This document shows positions 49,666 through 58,626 of a stretch of 64,000 nt of DNA, in pieces. The notes under the pieces were generated by a model. The model saw only the letters and a program-made list of their open reading frames with translations. It had not been told where the DNA came from and searched no databases. Origin of the DNA: Dongia sedimenti (GTDB lineage Bacteria; Pseudomonadota; Alphaproteobacteria; Dongiales; Dongiaceae); the NCBI GenBank assembly GCA_030715195.1, contig JAUYVI010000001.1:1-64000 (forward strand), given 5' to 3'. Numbering within the stretch: position 1 is the stretch's first letter; every line of letters starts with the position of its first letter. Both the position numbers and the translations under genes were made by a program.

Positions 49666-50375
49666 AGCCGCTTATGCTCGCCGCCATGGGCGAGCGGGTG
49701 CGGATTCAATCCCTGGCGCGGGCCGATGCGATTCTCGAGGTGCTGGCGACCGGGCCGCGCACGGGCCGACGCCTGCGCGTTGTCGCGGCGGCCTTGCGCC
49801 TGGCGCCGAGCACGGTCGCGACCCTGCTGAACAGCCTGGTTGCGCTGGAGCAAGTGGAGAAAATCGCGTCCAGCGGTCACTATCGGCTAGGGCGGCGGCT
49901 GCTCAGGCTGGGGCGGATCGTCGAGCGGCAGGTCGATCTGCTGGAGCTCGGGCGGCCGGGAATCATCCGGTTGTGCCAATCGACCGGCGAGACGGTGAAT
50001 TTGCTGGTGCCTTCGGCCACGGCGATGGTCGTGGCGGAGAGTCTGAAGGGCGATATCGTACTGAAGACCTCGGCGCTGAAGGGGGCCGGATTGCCGCTGC
50101 GGGGCACGGCTTCCGGCAAGTGCTTCCAGGCGTTCGGCAGTGCGGCCATCAACCGGGACCTCGCCGAGATCCGGCGGCTCGGCTATGCGACCGAGGAGGA
50201 CGAGTTCCAGCCGGGTGTCATCGCCGTAGCGGCGCCCATTCTGGACGGCCAGAGCCGGATTCTCGGCACGCTCAGCATCCATGGGCCGTCGCACCGCTTC
50301 ACGGTGCGGCGTGCCGCGCGATTGGGCAGCCTGCTGAAGCAAGAGGCGCGGCGGATCACCGCATCCTTGCCCTGA
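49656..50375 (+). CDS. IclR-family transcriptional regulator
   Basis: A 239-residue regulator. The winged-helix domain (~20-80; ADAILEVLATGPRTGRRLRVVAAALRLAPSTVATLLNSLVALEQVEKI) is followed by the IclR ligand domain (~95-239; TGETVNLLVPSATAMVVAESLKGD, LPLRGTASGKCFQAF and VIAVAAPILDGQSRILGTLSIHGPS). The start could be 49656, 49674 or 49686 (all ATG); no strong ribosome-binding site decides. It is divergent from the M24/5-oxoprolinase/FAD-dehydrogenase operon, which it probably controls in response to a pathway metabolite. Confidence 0.9.
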   Translation: MSNEPLMLAAMGERVRIQSLARADAILEVLATGPRTGRRLRVVAAALRLAPSTVATLLNSLVALEQVEKIASSGHYRLGRRLLRLGRIVERQVDLLELGRPGIIRLCQSTGETVNLLVPSATAMVVAESLKGDIVLKTSALKGAGLPLRGTASGKCFQAFGSAAINRDLAEIRRLGYATEEDEFQPGVIAVAAPILDGQSRILGTLSIHGPSHRFTVRRAARLGSLLKQEARRITASLP

Positions 50376-50454
50376 TTCTCGAGTCAGGCGCGGCTGGAAA
50401 AGCGGGCAGCCTGCCGCTATGTTGGCAGCCGGATCCGGGATCGCAGCGAACAGC

Positions 50455-51207
50455 ATGAGTATCTGGGGTAAAATCATCGGCGGGGCCGCGGGCTTCGCGC
50501 TGGGCGGCCCGCTGGGCGCACTTCTCGGTGCGCTGGCGGGGCATGCGGCCGACAAGTATGTCGGCGGCGAGCTGCCGGCGCTGGAAGGGCCGGAGGGAGA
50601 CGAGCGCGCGGGCACGCGGCAGATCGCCTTCACCATCGCCGTCATTGCCCTCGGCGCCAAGATGGCGAAGGCCGATGGGCAGGTCGATCGCTCGGAGATC
50701 GCTGCCTTCAAGGAAGTTTTCCAGGTGCCGGCCAGCGAGACCGCCAATGTCGCCCGGGTGTTCGATCTCGCCAAGCGCGACGCGCGGGGCTTCGAGCCCT
50801 ATGCCAAGCAGATCGCGCGGATGTTCCGCAAGGACAGTCCGGTGCTGGAGGAGCTGCTCGACGGCCTGTTCCACATCGCGCGGGCGGACGGCAAGGTGCA
50901 CGATTCGGAGATCGCCTATCTGGCCGAGGTCGCGCGCATCTTCGGCTTCGGCGAGGCGGATTTCGCGCGCATCCGCGAGGCCAATGTCGGCCCCGACAAG
51001 GCCGATCCCTACACCATCCTCGGCGTCACCCGTGCGATGAGCAATGACGAGATCCGCATTGCCTGGCGCAAGCTGGCCCGCGACAACCATCCGGACCGGC
51101 TGATCGCCCAGGGCCTGCCGGAGGAATTCGTGGCCCTGGCGAACCAGAAGCTCGCGACCATCAATGCCGCCTATGACAAGGTCGCCAAGGAACGCGGCAT
51201 CAACTGA
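50455..51207 (+). CDS. djlA: DjlA-type membrane-anchored co-chaperone (TerB and J domains)
   Basis: A 250-residue protein. The N-terminus (IIGGAAGFALGGPLGALLGALAGHAAD) is a glycine-rich membrane anchor. The TerB-like helical domain (~50-175; MAKADGQVDRSEIAAFK, ARADGKVHDSEIAYL) follows, and a C-terminal J domain (~185-250) carries the HPD motif (residues 212-214) that stimulates DnaK. This is the DjlA order. The ATG at 50455 gives the family start MSIWGKI. The group djlA - amidase - rnpB - mraZ is found in other alphaproteobacteria. Confidence 0.9.
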   Translation: MSIWGKIIGGAAGFALGGPLGALLGALAGHAADKYVGGELPALEGPEGDERAGTRQIAFTIAVIALGAKMAKADGQVDRSEIAAFKEVFQVPASETANVARVFDLAKRDARGFEPYAKQIARMFRKDSPVLEELLDGLFHIARADGKVHDSEIAYLAEVARIFGFGEADFARIREANVGPDKADPYTILGVTRAMSNDEIRIAWRKLARDNHPDRLIAQGLPEEFVALANQKLATINAAYDKVAKERGIN

Positions 51208-51231
51208 CTTCATTCGTTTCACTCGGAAATC

Positions 51232-53058
51232 ATGCCCGCATCACCGCCGCAACTCGCACTTCGCGACGCCGCCGTCACGTTCGGCGGCAAGCCGCTCTTC
51301 TCGGGGATCTCGCTCGGCCTCGGAAAGGGCGAGCGGGTCTGCCTGGTCGGCGCCAATGGCAGCGGCAAGTCCACCATCCTGAAGGCGCTGGCCGGGGAGA
51401 TGGAGCTCGATGCCGGCGAGCGCTTCGTGCAGCCGGGCCTGAAGATCGGCTATCTGCCGCAGAGCCCGAGCTTCGCCTCGGGCGGCAGCGTCGCGGACTA
51501 TGTCGCGGGCGGGCTCGGCGCCGACGCGCACGACTATCGCGTTGCCCGAGCGCTCGATCACTTGAGCCTCGACGGTGCGCGCGACGTAAAGACCCTGTCG
51601 GGCGGCGAGGGCCGGCGCGCCGCCTTGGCGCGGGTGCTGGCGACCGAGCCCGACATCATGCTGCTCGACGAGCCCACCAACCATCTCGATCTCCCGACCA
51701 TCGAATGGCTGGAGCAGGAGCTGCTCGACTATCCCGGCGGCGTGCTGATGATCAGCCACGATCGCGCCTTCCTCAATCGGCTGACCCAGCGGCTGCTCTG
51801 GCTGGACCGCGGCCGGATGTTCGAGCATGACGGCGGATTCGAGGAATTCGACGACTGGTCGCAGCGGATCATCGAGCAGGAGAGCGCCGAGGCCTACCGC
51901 CTGAAGAAGCGGATCGAGCAGGAGGAATACTGGTTGCAGCGCGGCGTCACCGCGCGACGCTCGCGCAACGAAGGCCGGCGGCGCAACCTGTTTGCCTTGC
52001 GCGAGCAGCGCCGCACCAGCCTCAAGGCCCTGGGCGTCGCCAAGCTGGAGCTGGGCGAGGCGGAGGCCGGCGGGCGCCTGGTGATCGAGGCGAAGGACAT
52101 TTCCAAGTCCTACACGCGGCCGGATGGCAGCCAGCTTGCGATCGTGAAGGGCTTCTCGACCCGGATCCTGCGCGGCGACCGCGTCGGGTTGATCGGGCCG
52201 AACGGCGCCGGCAAGACCACCTTGCTGAAGATCCTGACCGGCGAGATCGCGCCGGACTCCGGCACGGTGCGGCTCGGCATCGGGTTGAAGCCGATCAGCC
52301 TCGACCAGCGGCGCGAGAGCTTCGACCTCGAGGCGACCTTGTGGAAGACGCTGGCACCCGGCGGCGGCGATTCCATCATGGTCAACGGAAGGCAGAAGCA
52401 TGTCGTCGCGTACTTGCGCGACTTCCTGTTCGACGAGAAGCAGGCGGTGATGCCGGTGCGCGCCCTCTCCGGCGGCGAGCGCGCGCGGCTCCTGCTGGCG
52501 AAGCTGTTCGCGGAGCCCTCCAATCTGGTGGTGCTGGACGAACCGACCAACGATCTCGACATGGACACGCTGGATCTCTTGCAGGAGGTGCTGTCCGAGT
52601 ATGACGGCACGGTGCTGATCGTCAGCCATGACCGCGACTTCCTCGACCGCCTGACCACCAGCGTGATCGCGGTCGAAGGCGAAGGCCGGGTGGCGGAATA
52701 CCCCGGCGGCTACAGCGACTATCTGGTGCAGCGCCCGAAGCCGCAGAAGGCGGAAGCGAAAGCCGCGGCGCGAAGTGCGCCCGAGGCAAGGCCGCCGCGT
52801 GTCGAGCCGAAGCTGAGCGGCAAGGAAGCGAAGGAGCTGGCCGATCTGCCAGGCAAGATCGCCGCGCTGGAAAAGGACATCGCCACGATCGAGGCGGCCT
52901 TGCACGATCCGGACTTCTATGTGCGCGATGTCGACAAGTTCAAGAAGACCAGCGCGCTCCTCACCGCCAAGAAGCAGGCGCTGGAAGCGGTGGAGCATCG
53001 CTGGCTGGAGCTCGAGGAAAAACAGGCGGAGCTGGCGCGCGGCGCGAGCAACGCATGA
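51232..53058 (+). CDS. uup: ABC-F ATPase, Uup type
   Basis: A 608-residue soluble protein with two ABC domains and no membrane segments. Walker A motifs are GANGSGKST and GPNGAGKTT, signatures LSGGEGRR and LSGGERAR, and Walker B segments [15 protein letters not shown] and [15 protein letters not shown]. The C-terminal ~80 residues form a Lys/Glu-rich coiled coil, which distinguishes Uup from EttA. Uup acts on DNA junctions or ribosomes. The ATG at 51232 starts 25 bases after djlA, and the stop overlaps the next ATG (ATGA). Confidence 0.93.
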   Translation: MPASPPQLALRDAAVTFGGKPLFSGISLGLGKGERVCLVGANGSGKSTILKALAGEMELDAGERFVQPGLKIGYLPQSPSFASGGSVADYVAGGLGADAHDYRVARALDHLSLDGARDVKTLSGGEGRRAALARVLATEPDIMLLDEPTNHLDLPTIEWLEQELLDYPGGVLMISHDRAFLNRLTQRLLWLDRGRMFEHDGGFEEFDDWSQRIIEQESAEAYRLKKRIEQEEYWLQRGVTARRSRNEGRRRNLFALREQRRTSLKALGVAKLELGEAEAGGRLVIEAKDISKSYTRPDGSQLAIVKGFSTRILRGDRVGLIGPNGAGKTTLLKILTGEIAPDSGTVRLGIGLKPISLDQRRESFDLEATLWKTLAPGGGDSIMVNGRQKHVVAYLRDFLFDEKQAVMPVRALSGGERARLLLAKLFAEPSNLVVLDEPTNDLDMDTLDLLQEVLSEYDGTVLIVSHDRDFLDRLTTSVIAVEGEGRVAEYPGGYSDYLVQRPKPQKAEAKAAARSAPEARPPRVEPKLSGKEAKELADLPGKIAALEKDIATIEAALHDPDFYVRDVDKFKKTSALLTAKKQALEAVEHRWLELEEKQAELARGASNA

Positions 53059-53939
53059 AACCGCAGCATTTCCTGGCGCTGGCTTTCGCCCAGGTGCTCT
53101 GGGGCGCCAACTTTGCGGTTCTGAAGCTCGGCCTCGACACCTGGCCGCCGCTGTTCTTCGTGGCCCTCCGCCTCGGCGCCGTCGGCCTGTTGCTGCTGCC
53201 CTTCGTTGGATTGCCGAAGCGCTCGCAATTGCCCGGACTGCTGCTGCTGGCTTTGCTGCTGGGTGTCATCCATTTCGGCACCCTGTTCACCGGCATCGCG
53301 CGCGTCGATGCGGCGACCGCGTCGATCGTCATCCAGATCCAAGTCCCGCTTTCGGCGCTGGCCGCGGCCGCTTTCTTCGGCGACCGCATCGGCTGGCGGC
53401 GCTGGTCCGGCATGGCGCTCTCGATCGGCGGCATCGCCTTGCTGGTCGGGCGCCCGGCGTTCCAGGGCGGCTGGCTGGGCGTCGGCCTGATCCTGATCGC
53501 CTCGGTTTCCTGGATCGCCGCCAATCTGCAGATCAAGCGCCTCGCCGCCGATGTCGGGGGCTGGCAGCTCAACGCCTGGCCGGCCTTGCTGGCAGCACCC
53601 ATGATGCTCGCATTGTCGGCACTAACCGAGCACGGCCAGGTCGAGACCTTGCGCAGCGCCGGGACCGCGGCCTGGTTCGCCATGGCCTATCAGGTCGTGG
53701 TCACGACGGCGCTTTGCTACGGGCTCTGGTTCGCCATGATGCGGCGCTATCCGGTTTCCCAGGTCATGCCCTTTACGCTGCTCGAGCCGGTGTTCGGCGC
53801 GCTGACCGCCGTGCTGCTGCTGGACGAGCCCTGGGATTGGCAGATGGTGCTGGGGGCGCTGGTCACCGTCTCCGGGCTTGCCATCATCGTCATCCGCCGC
53901 CCGCAATCGGTCGAGCAGCCGGTGGGGCCGGGCGCGTGA
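53055..53939 (+). CDS. EamA-family transporter, copy 1
   Basis: A 294-residue inner-membrane protein of the drug/metabolite transporter superfamily, with ten hydrophobic segments in two EamA repeats. It begins with the segment FAQVLWGANFAVLKLGLD. Family members often export amino acids or metabolites; the substrate is unknown. The ATG overlaps the uup stop (53055-53058). It is paralogous to the next gene. Confidence 0.9.
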   Translation: MKPQHFLALAFAQVLWGANFAVLKLGLDTWPPLFFVALRLGAVGLLLLPFVGLPKRSQLPGLLLLALLLGVIHFGTLFTGIARVDAATASIVIQIQVPLSALAAAAFFGDRIGWRRWSGMALSIGGIALLVGRPAFQGGWLGVGLILIASVSWIAANLQIKRLAADVGGWQLNAWPALLAAPMMLALSALTEHGQVETLRSAGTAAWFAMAYQVVVTTALCYGLWFAMMRRYPVSQVMPFTLLEPVFGALTAVLLLDEPWDWQMVLGALVTVSGLAIIVIRRPQSVEQPVGPGA

Positions 53940-53976
53940 CCTGGCAATACGGCGGCAACCTGCTAGGCTCGGATTC

Positions 53977-54858
53977 ATGAAGCTGCGCGACCTTGGTTGG
54001 ATGCTGCTGATCCAGGCGATCTGGGGCGTCAACTTCGTCGTCGTGAAGCTCGGCCTCGATCACATGCCGCCGCTGTTCTTCGTGGCGCTGCGGTTCAGCC
54101 TGGCGGCCTTGATCCTGCTGCCGTTCTCCGGCCTGCCGCGCGCCCATCTGAAGCGCGTGATCCCGCTGTCCTTCACCCTCGGCGTGATGCACTTCACGCT
54201 GATCTTCACCGGCATGCATTACCTCGACGCCGCCACCACGGCGATCGCGGTGCAGCTCCAGGTGCCGTTCGCCGCGATCCTGGCCGCGATCTTCTTCAAG
54301 GAAAGCCTGCACTGGCGGCGGATCACCGGCATGGTGATCGCCTTTGCCGGCATCGTGCTGATCGCCGGACAGCCGCGCTTCTTCGCCAATCCCTGGCCGC
54401 TCGCTTCGGTGATCGCCGCCGCCATGGTCTGGTCGATCGCGAACGTCCAGGTGAAGATGCTGGGCGACGAGATCGACGCGGTGCAGCTCAACGGCTGGAT
54501 CGCGATCCTCGCCGCCCCACAATTGCTCATCGTCTCCTACGCCTTCGAAGGCGACCACTGGCCGGCGCTCACCGCTATCGGCTGGGGCGGCGCCTTCGCG
54601 CTGCTCTATCAGGGCGTTCTGGTCGCGGCGTTCAGCTATTGGATCTGGTACAATTTGATGCGGCGCTATCCGGTCAACGTGGTGATGCCCTTCATGCTGC
54701 TGCAGCCCCTGATCGGCGCCGCCTCAGGCGCGTTCTTCCGCAACGAGGAGATCAGCCTCGCCATGGTGATCGGCGGCATCGGCATCCTGATCGGCGTGGC
54801 GATCATCATCATCCGCCGGCCGGGGGTCATTGCCCCCTCGACGAAGACGGGTATATGA
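53977..54858 (+). CDS. EamA-family transporter, copy 2
   Basis: A 293-residue paralogue of the preceding gene. The corresponding N-terminal segment is IQAIWGVNFVVVKLGLDHMPPLFFVALRF, and ten hydrophobic segments are again expected. The ATG at 53977 gives the matching N-terminus; the frame is open upstream but falls in copy 1. Clear divergence between the copies points to an old duplication. Its stop overlaps the next ATG (ATGA). Confidence 0.9.
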   Translation: MKLRDLGWMLLIQAIWGVNFVVVKLGLDHMPPLFFVALRFSLAALILLPFSGLPRAHLKRVIPLSFTLGVMHFTLIFTGMHYLDAATTAIAVQLQVPFAAILAAIFFKESLHWRRITGMVIAFAGIVLIAGQPRFFANPWPLASVIAAAMVWSIANVQVKMLGDEIDAVQLNGWIAILAAPQLLIVSYAFEGDHWPALTAIGWGGAFALLYQGVLVAAFSYWIWYNLMRRYPVNVVMPFMLLQPLIGAASGAFFRNEEISLAMVIGGIGILIGVAIIIIRRPGVIAPSTKTGI

Positions 54859-55187
54859 TTGGAGATCCTCATGCGGGATCGGTGCGGATGGCTGACCAAC
54901 AAAAGCTTCGCATTTCGTTATTGGTCGCGGTCGCGGTCTTTATGGCCGTGGGCATGTTTGGCGCTGTGGTGTCGTTCGATGGCGGGATGCGCTTTCATTT
55001 TGAGAACCTGTTGGTAGCACTGCCTTTCGCGGCTTTGTTCTTCGTTATTCTTCTCGCAATCCGCCGCTTCACGCCTTTCTTCGCACTGCCTCGTCACCAC
55101 GCGTCTGACGAAGATGGTATCTACGCAAAGATCGATAGCGTGAAGAGCGACCGAGTGTCCGAAGGGAGCAATCGGGCAGCCTCTTGA
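54855..55187 (+). CDS. Small two-segment membrane protein of unknown function
   Basis: A 110-residue protein with two hydrophobic segments (about 20-42, ISLLVAVAVFMAVGMFGAVV, and 52-70, LLVALPFAALFFVILLAI) and a charged C-terminal ~35 residues. I recognise no family. The ATG at 54855 overlaps the EamA stop; a second ATG at 54888 would drop 11 residues. The DNA is less GC-rich than its neighbours, with more A/T at third positions, which may mean recent acquisition or weak selection. Confidence 0.65.
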   Translation: MIGDPHAGSVRMADQQKLRISLLVAVAVFMAVGMFGAVVSFDGGMRFHFENLLVALPFAALFFVILLAIRRFTPFFALPRHHASDEDGIYAKIDSVKSDRVSEGSNRAAS

Positions 55188-55215
55188 TCAACTTTCCTAC
55201 CAGCGGGATTAGCTC

Positions 55216-55920
55216 ATGAGCATCGTCGAGCTCCCGTCGCCCAACTACAACCACCGCAATGCCCCGATAGACATCCTGCTGCTGCATTACACCGGCATGC
55301 AGAGCGCGCAGGCGGCACTCGACCGGCTGTGCGATCCAGCCGCCAAGGTCAGCGCGCATTATGTCGTCGACGAGGACGGCACGACCTATCAACTGGTCCA
55401 TGAAGAGTTCCGGGCCTGGCATGCCGGTGCCGCCTATTGGGCGGGCACCAAGGATATCAACGCCCATGCGGTCGGGATCGAGATCGTCAATCCGGGACAT
55501 GAGTTCGGCTACCGGGCCTTTCCGATGCGGCAGATGGAAGCGGTGCTGACTCTGGCCAAGGAGATCGTGGACCGCCACGGCATCGCGCCCGCGCGGGTAC
55601 TCGGCCATTCCGACGTAGCGCCGCTGCGCAAGGAAGATCCCGGCGAGCTGTTCGACTGGCACTATCTCGCCGAGAACGGGGTCGGGCTCTGGCCGCAACC
55701 AAAGCCCTGCGCCTGGAGCGATGCCGAGTTCCTGCTGAAGCTCGGCGCCTATGGCTACGATCTCGAGGGACCGCCGGGCACGGAGGCGGCCAAGGCACGC
55801 CACGCCGCGGTGATGGCCTTCTCACGGCATTTCCGACCGCGGCGCTTGGCGTCGTTGCCGGATCCAGAGCTCAAAGCCGTGCTGAACGGGCTCATTGACT
55901 TGGCCTCCACACAAGCCTAA
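55216..55920 (+). CDS. N-acetylmuramoyl-L-alanine amidase, AmpD/AmiD-like
   Basis: A 234-residue zinc amidase of the amidase_2/PGRP fold. Zinc ligands and catalytic elements are visible in LLLHYTGM (His), AWHAG and GHSDVAPLRKEDPG (His and Asp/Lys). It cleaves the bond between MurNAc and the peptide in wall turnover. No signal peptide is seen, which fits cytoplasmic AmpD recycling anhydro-muropeptides. It is followed directly by rnpB. Confidence 0.92.
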   Translation: MSIVELPSPNYNHRNAPIDILLLHYTGMQSAQAALDRLCDPAAKVSAHYVVDEDGTTYQLVHEEFRAWHAGAAYWAGTKDINAHAVGIEIVNPGHEFGYRAFPMRQMEAVLTLAKEIVDRHGIAPARVLGHSDVAPLRKEDPGELFDWHYLAENGVGLWPQPKPCAWSDAEFLLKLGAYGYDLEGPPGTEAAKARHAAVMAFSRHFRPRRLASLPDPELKAVLNGLIDLASTQA

Positions 55921-55930
55921 CTCAACCGCG

Positions 55931-56325
<395 letters not shown>

Positions 56326-56705
56326 ATTTTCTCTCCGGTTCGACCAGAACCTACCGGGAACATCCCAAGCCGTTGATCCCGTGCGATTCAAGGCATCGAT
56401 CCAAATCCACTTTAAGGACGCTTTGTAAGCAATTGATTCGTTTGACTCTCATTTGTGTCACGCTGCACGAAAATCCGAAAAATCCAAGATTTTCCAGGGT
56501 GTTACGGCCAATTCCCATTGACGCCCATAATATCCCATGATATCCCATCAAACTCATTGCTACTCCCAGAACCGACGGGCGGGTCGGCTCTGGATCCCAC
56601 GGCATTACGATGGCGGCGCCGGCCATCAAGGGGCGCGTTCCCTGAAGCCCGACTTTCCCTCTCCGGGGACCTTGGGCGGCAATCCGGAACGCGAATGCGC
56701 GGTCG
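56326..56705 (+). other. Intergenic region between rnpB and mraZ
   Basis: These 380 bases contain no gene I can support. An AT-rich tract at about 56420-56560 is consistent with a promoter region (TTGACT at 56442, TTGACG at 56518, CATAAT at 56526), but no clean pair stands out. The MraZ boxes are at 56514-56547. The last ~160 bases are GC-rich and form the mraZ leader. Confidence 0.55.
56514..56547 (-). promoter_or_regulatory. MraZ box array (four TGGG direct repeats, 10-bp period)
   Basis: On the minus strand TGGG occurs four times with exact 10-bp spacing. On the plus strand these are CCCA at 56514, 56524, 56534 and 56544. MraZ of E. coli binds TGGG repeats with 5-base spacers, giving the same 10-bp period, so this is the expected operator for autoregulation of the dcw cluster. 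It lies about 160 bases upstream of mraZ. Confidence 0.85.
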
Positions 56706-57164
56706 ATGGCTGTGTTCATCGATACCTTCATCAACAAGATCGACCGGAAGGGCCGCGTTTCCGTTCCCGCCCCCTATCGGGCTGCGCTCGTGGGCCAGCT
56801 GTTTCAGGGCATCGTCGCCTTCCCCAGCTTCAAGCATCCCGCCATTCAATGCGCCGGCATGGATTGGATGACTGCGCTCACCGAGACGGTGAACAAGGTC
56901 GACCTCTTCTCCGACGAACATGACGATCTGACCGCGTCGGTCTTCGCCGACGCCAAGCAACTCGCCTTCGACGGCGAGGGACGAATCATGCTGCCCGAGA
57001 ATTTGGCGCGGCATGCCGCGATCGGCGAGGCCGCCGCCTTCGTCGGTCGCGGACACACCTTCGAGATCTGGCAGCCCGAGGCGCTGGAGGCCTACAAGGC
57101 CGAGGCGCGCAAGCGGGCGCTGGAGAAGAACCGCACCCTGCCCGGCAACGGAGGCGGCAGATGA
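56706..57164 (+). CDS. mraZ: Transcriptional regulator MraZ
   Basis: A 152-residue AbrB-like DNA-binding protein with two repeats. The motif FINKIDRKGRVSVPAPYRAAL (~8-28) and the second repeat KQLAFDGEGRIMLPENLARHA (~84-104) are characteristic. MraZ forms rings and represses its own dcw operon. The ATG at 56706 has no clear ribosome-binding site; a GTG at 56712 is an alternative start. The ATGA overlap with rsmH (57161-57164) couples translation. Confidence 0.93.
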   Translation: MAVFIDTFINKIDRKGRVSVPAPYRAALVGQLFQGIVAFPSFKHPAIQCAGMDWMTALTETVNKVDLFSDEHDDLTASVFADAKQLAFDGEGRIMLPENLARHAAIGEAAAFVGRGHTFEIWQPEALEAYKAEARKRALEKNRTLPGNGGGR

Positions 57165-58111
57165 GCCAACTCCACAAGCCGGTCCTGCTCAAGGAAGTGA
57201 TCGAGGCGTTGCTGCCTGCCGGTCGTAGCCATGACGGCGCCATCTTCGTGGACGGCACGTTCGGCGCCGGCGGCTACACGCGGGCGCTGCTCGATGCGGC
57301 GAACTGCACGGTCTTCGCCATCGATCGCGATCCCGACGCGATCAAGGGTGCTGCGCCCTTGATCGAGCGCTATGCCGGACGGCTGCATGTGATCCAGGGC
57401 CGGTTCGGCGACCTGGCGCGCTTGCTGGCCGAGCGCGGCGTGGATGCGGTCAGCGGCATCACCTTCGACTTCGGCGTTTCCTCGATGCAGCTCGATCAGG
57501 CGGCGCGGGGCTTCTCCTTCCGCTTCTCCGGTCCGCTCGACATGCGGATGGAGCAGGCGGGCCCCAGCGCCGCCGACCTGGTCAACGAAATGGCCGAGCG
57601 GCCGCTGGCCGATCTCATCTTCACCTTCGGCGAGGAGCGGCAGGCGCGCCGCATCGCCCGCGCCATCGTCGCCGCCCGCGACCTGGCGCCGATCGAGACC
57701 ACCGACCGCCTGGCCGAAATCGTGCGCCGCGCCATCGGCGGCAAGCCGAACCCGCAGGCGATCGATCCGGCGACCCGCACCTTCCAAGCCCTGCGCATCG
57801 CGGTGAACGACGAATTGGGCGAGATCGATCGCGGTCTCGCCGCGGCCGAGCAATTGCTGGCACCCGGCGGCCGATTGGCCGTGGTGTCGTTTCATTCGCT
57901 CGAGGATCGCCGGGTGAAGCAGTTCCTGCGCGATCGCGCCGGCGCCGCGCCGAAGGGCTCGCGCCATCTGCCGGTCGCCGCGCAGGACGAAGCCAAGCCG
58001 GTGTTCCGCCTGATCGCGGCCGGCGGCATCACCGCGTCCGACGAAGAGCTTTCCGAAAATCCGCGCTCGCGCTCGGCGCGGCTGCGCATCGCCGAGAAGG
58101 TGGCCGCATGA
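57161..58111 (+). CDS. rsmH: 16S rRNA (cytosine-1402-N4)-methyltransferase RsmH
   Basis: A 316-residue SAM-dependent enzyme. The N-terminal HKPVLLKEVIEAL and VDGTFGAGGYTRALLDA (SAM site) are followed by DFGVSSMQLDQAARGFSF and the C-terminal VVSFHSLEDRRVKQFLRDR. RsmH modifies C1402 of 16S rRNA with RsmI. It is coupled on both sides by ATGA overlaps with mraZ and ftsL. The length is typical. Confidence 0.96.
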   Translation: MSQLHKPVLLKEVIEALLPAGRSHDGAIFVDGTFGAGGYTRALLDAANCTVFAIDRDPDAIKGAAPLIERYAGRLHVIQGRFGDLARLLAERGVDAVSGITFDFGVSSMQLDQAARGFSFRFSGPLDMRMEQAGPSAADLVNEMAERPLADLIFTFGEERQARRIARAIVAARDLAPIETTDRLAEIVRRAIGGKPNPQAIDPATRTFQALRIAVNDELGEIDRGLAAAEQLLAPGGRLAVVSFHSLEDRRVKQFLRDRAGAAPKGSRHLPVAAQDEAKPVFRLIAAGGITASDEELSENPRSRSARLRIAEKVAA

Positions 58112-58626
58112 TCCGGCTCGGCACGTTCGTGTGGCTGGCGCTCCTGACCATGATCGGGGTCGGCCTCTATCAGGTCGAGCTCGGCGTGCTCGCCAAGGAA
58201 TCCGAGCTGAAGCAGATCAACCGCCAGATCGACGCCAACCGCGAAGCGACCCATGTGCTCGAGGCGGAGTGGAGCTATCTGAACGATCCGACCCGCCTCG
58301 CCGATCTCGCGCGGCGCTACACCGATCTGGCACCCGCCACGCCCACCCAGATCGCCGGCTTCGACCGCTTGGTGCCGCGTCCGCCCGCCGGCGCGCCGTT
58401 CGAGCGCGGGCTGCACGAAGGCGGTGGTGCCGGGGCCGCGGCGCTGCTCGCCAGCATGAAAGGCAGCGAACCGGATCCGACCGGCCCGGCCGCGACGCCG
58501 GCTTCGGTGGTCTCCGCCGCCGCAGCGCCCGAGGAAAAGTCGCCGTCCAAGCCGACCGACGAGCAGGCCGCGGCGGATGACGTGATCGACGCCATCCTGG
58601 CCGACATGAAAAAGGCGCAGCAATGA
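58108..58626 (+). CDS. ftsL: Cell division protein FtsL
   Basis: A 172-residue bitopic protein: a short cytoplasmic start, one membrane segment (about 5-22, GTFVWLALLTMIGVGLYQVE) and a periplasmic coiled coil (~25-75; LAKESELKQINRQIDANREA). The remaining ~90 residues are Pro/Ala-rich and disordered. FtsL pairs with FtsB and FtsQ in the divisome. It is identified mainly by position between rsmH and ftsI and by topology. Start and stop both overlap the neighbouring genes. Confidence 0.87.
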   Translation: MIRLGTFVWLALLTMIGVGLYQVELGVLAKESELKQINRQIDANREATHVLEAEWSYLNDPTRLADLARRYTDLAPATPTQIAGFDRLVPRPPAGAPFERGLHEGGGAGAAALLASMKGSEPDPTGPAATPASVVSAAAAPEEKSPSKPTDEQAAADDVIDAILADMKKAQQ

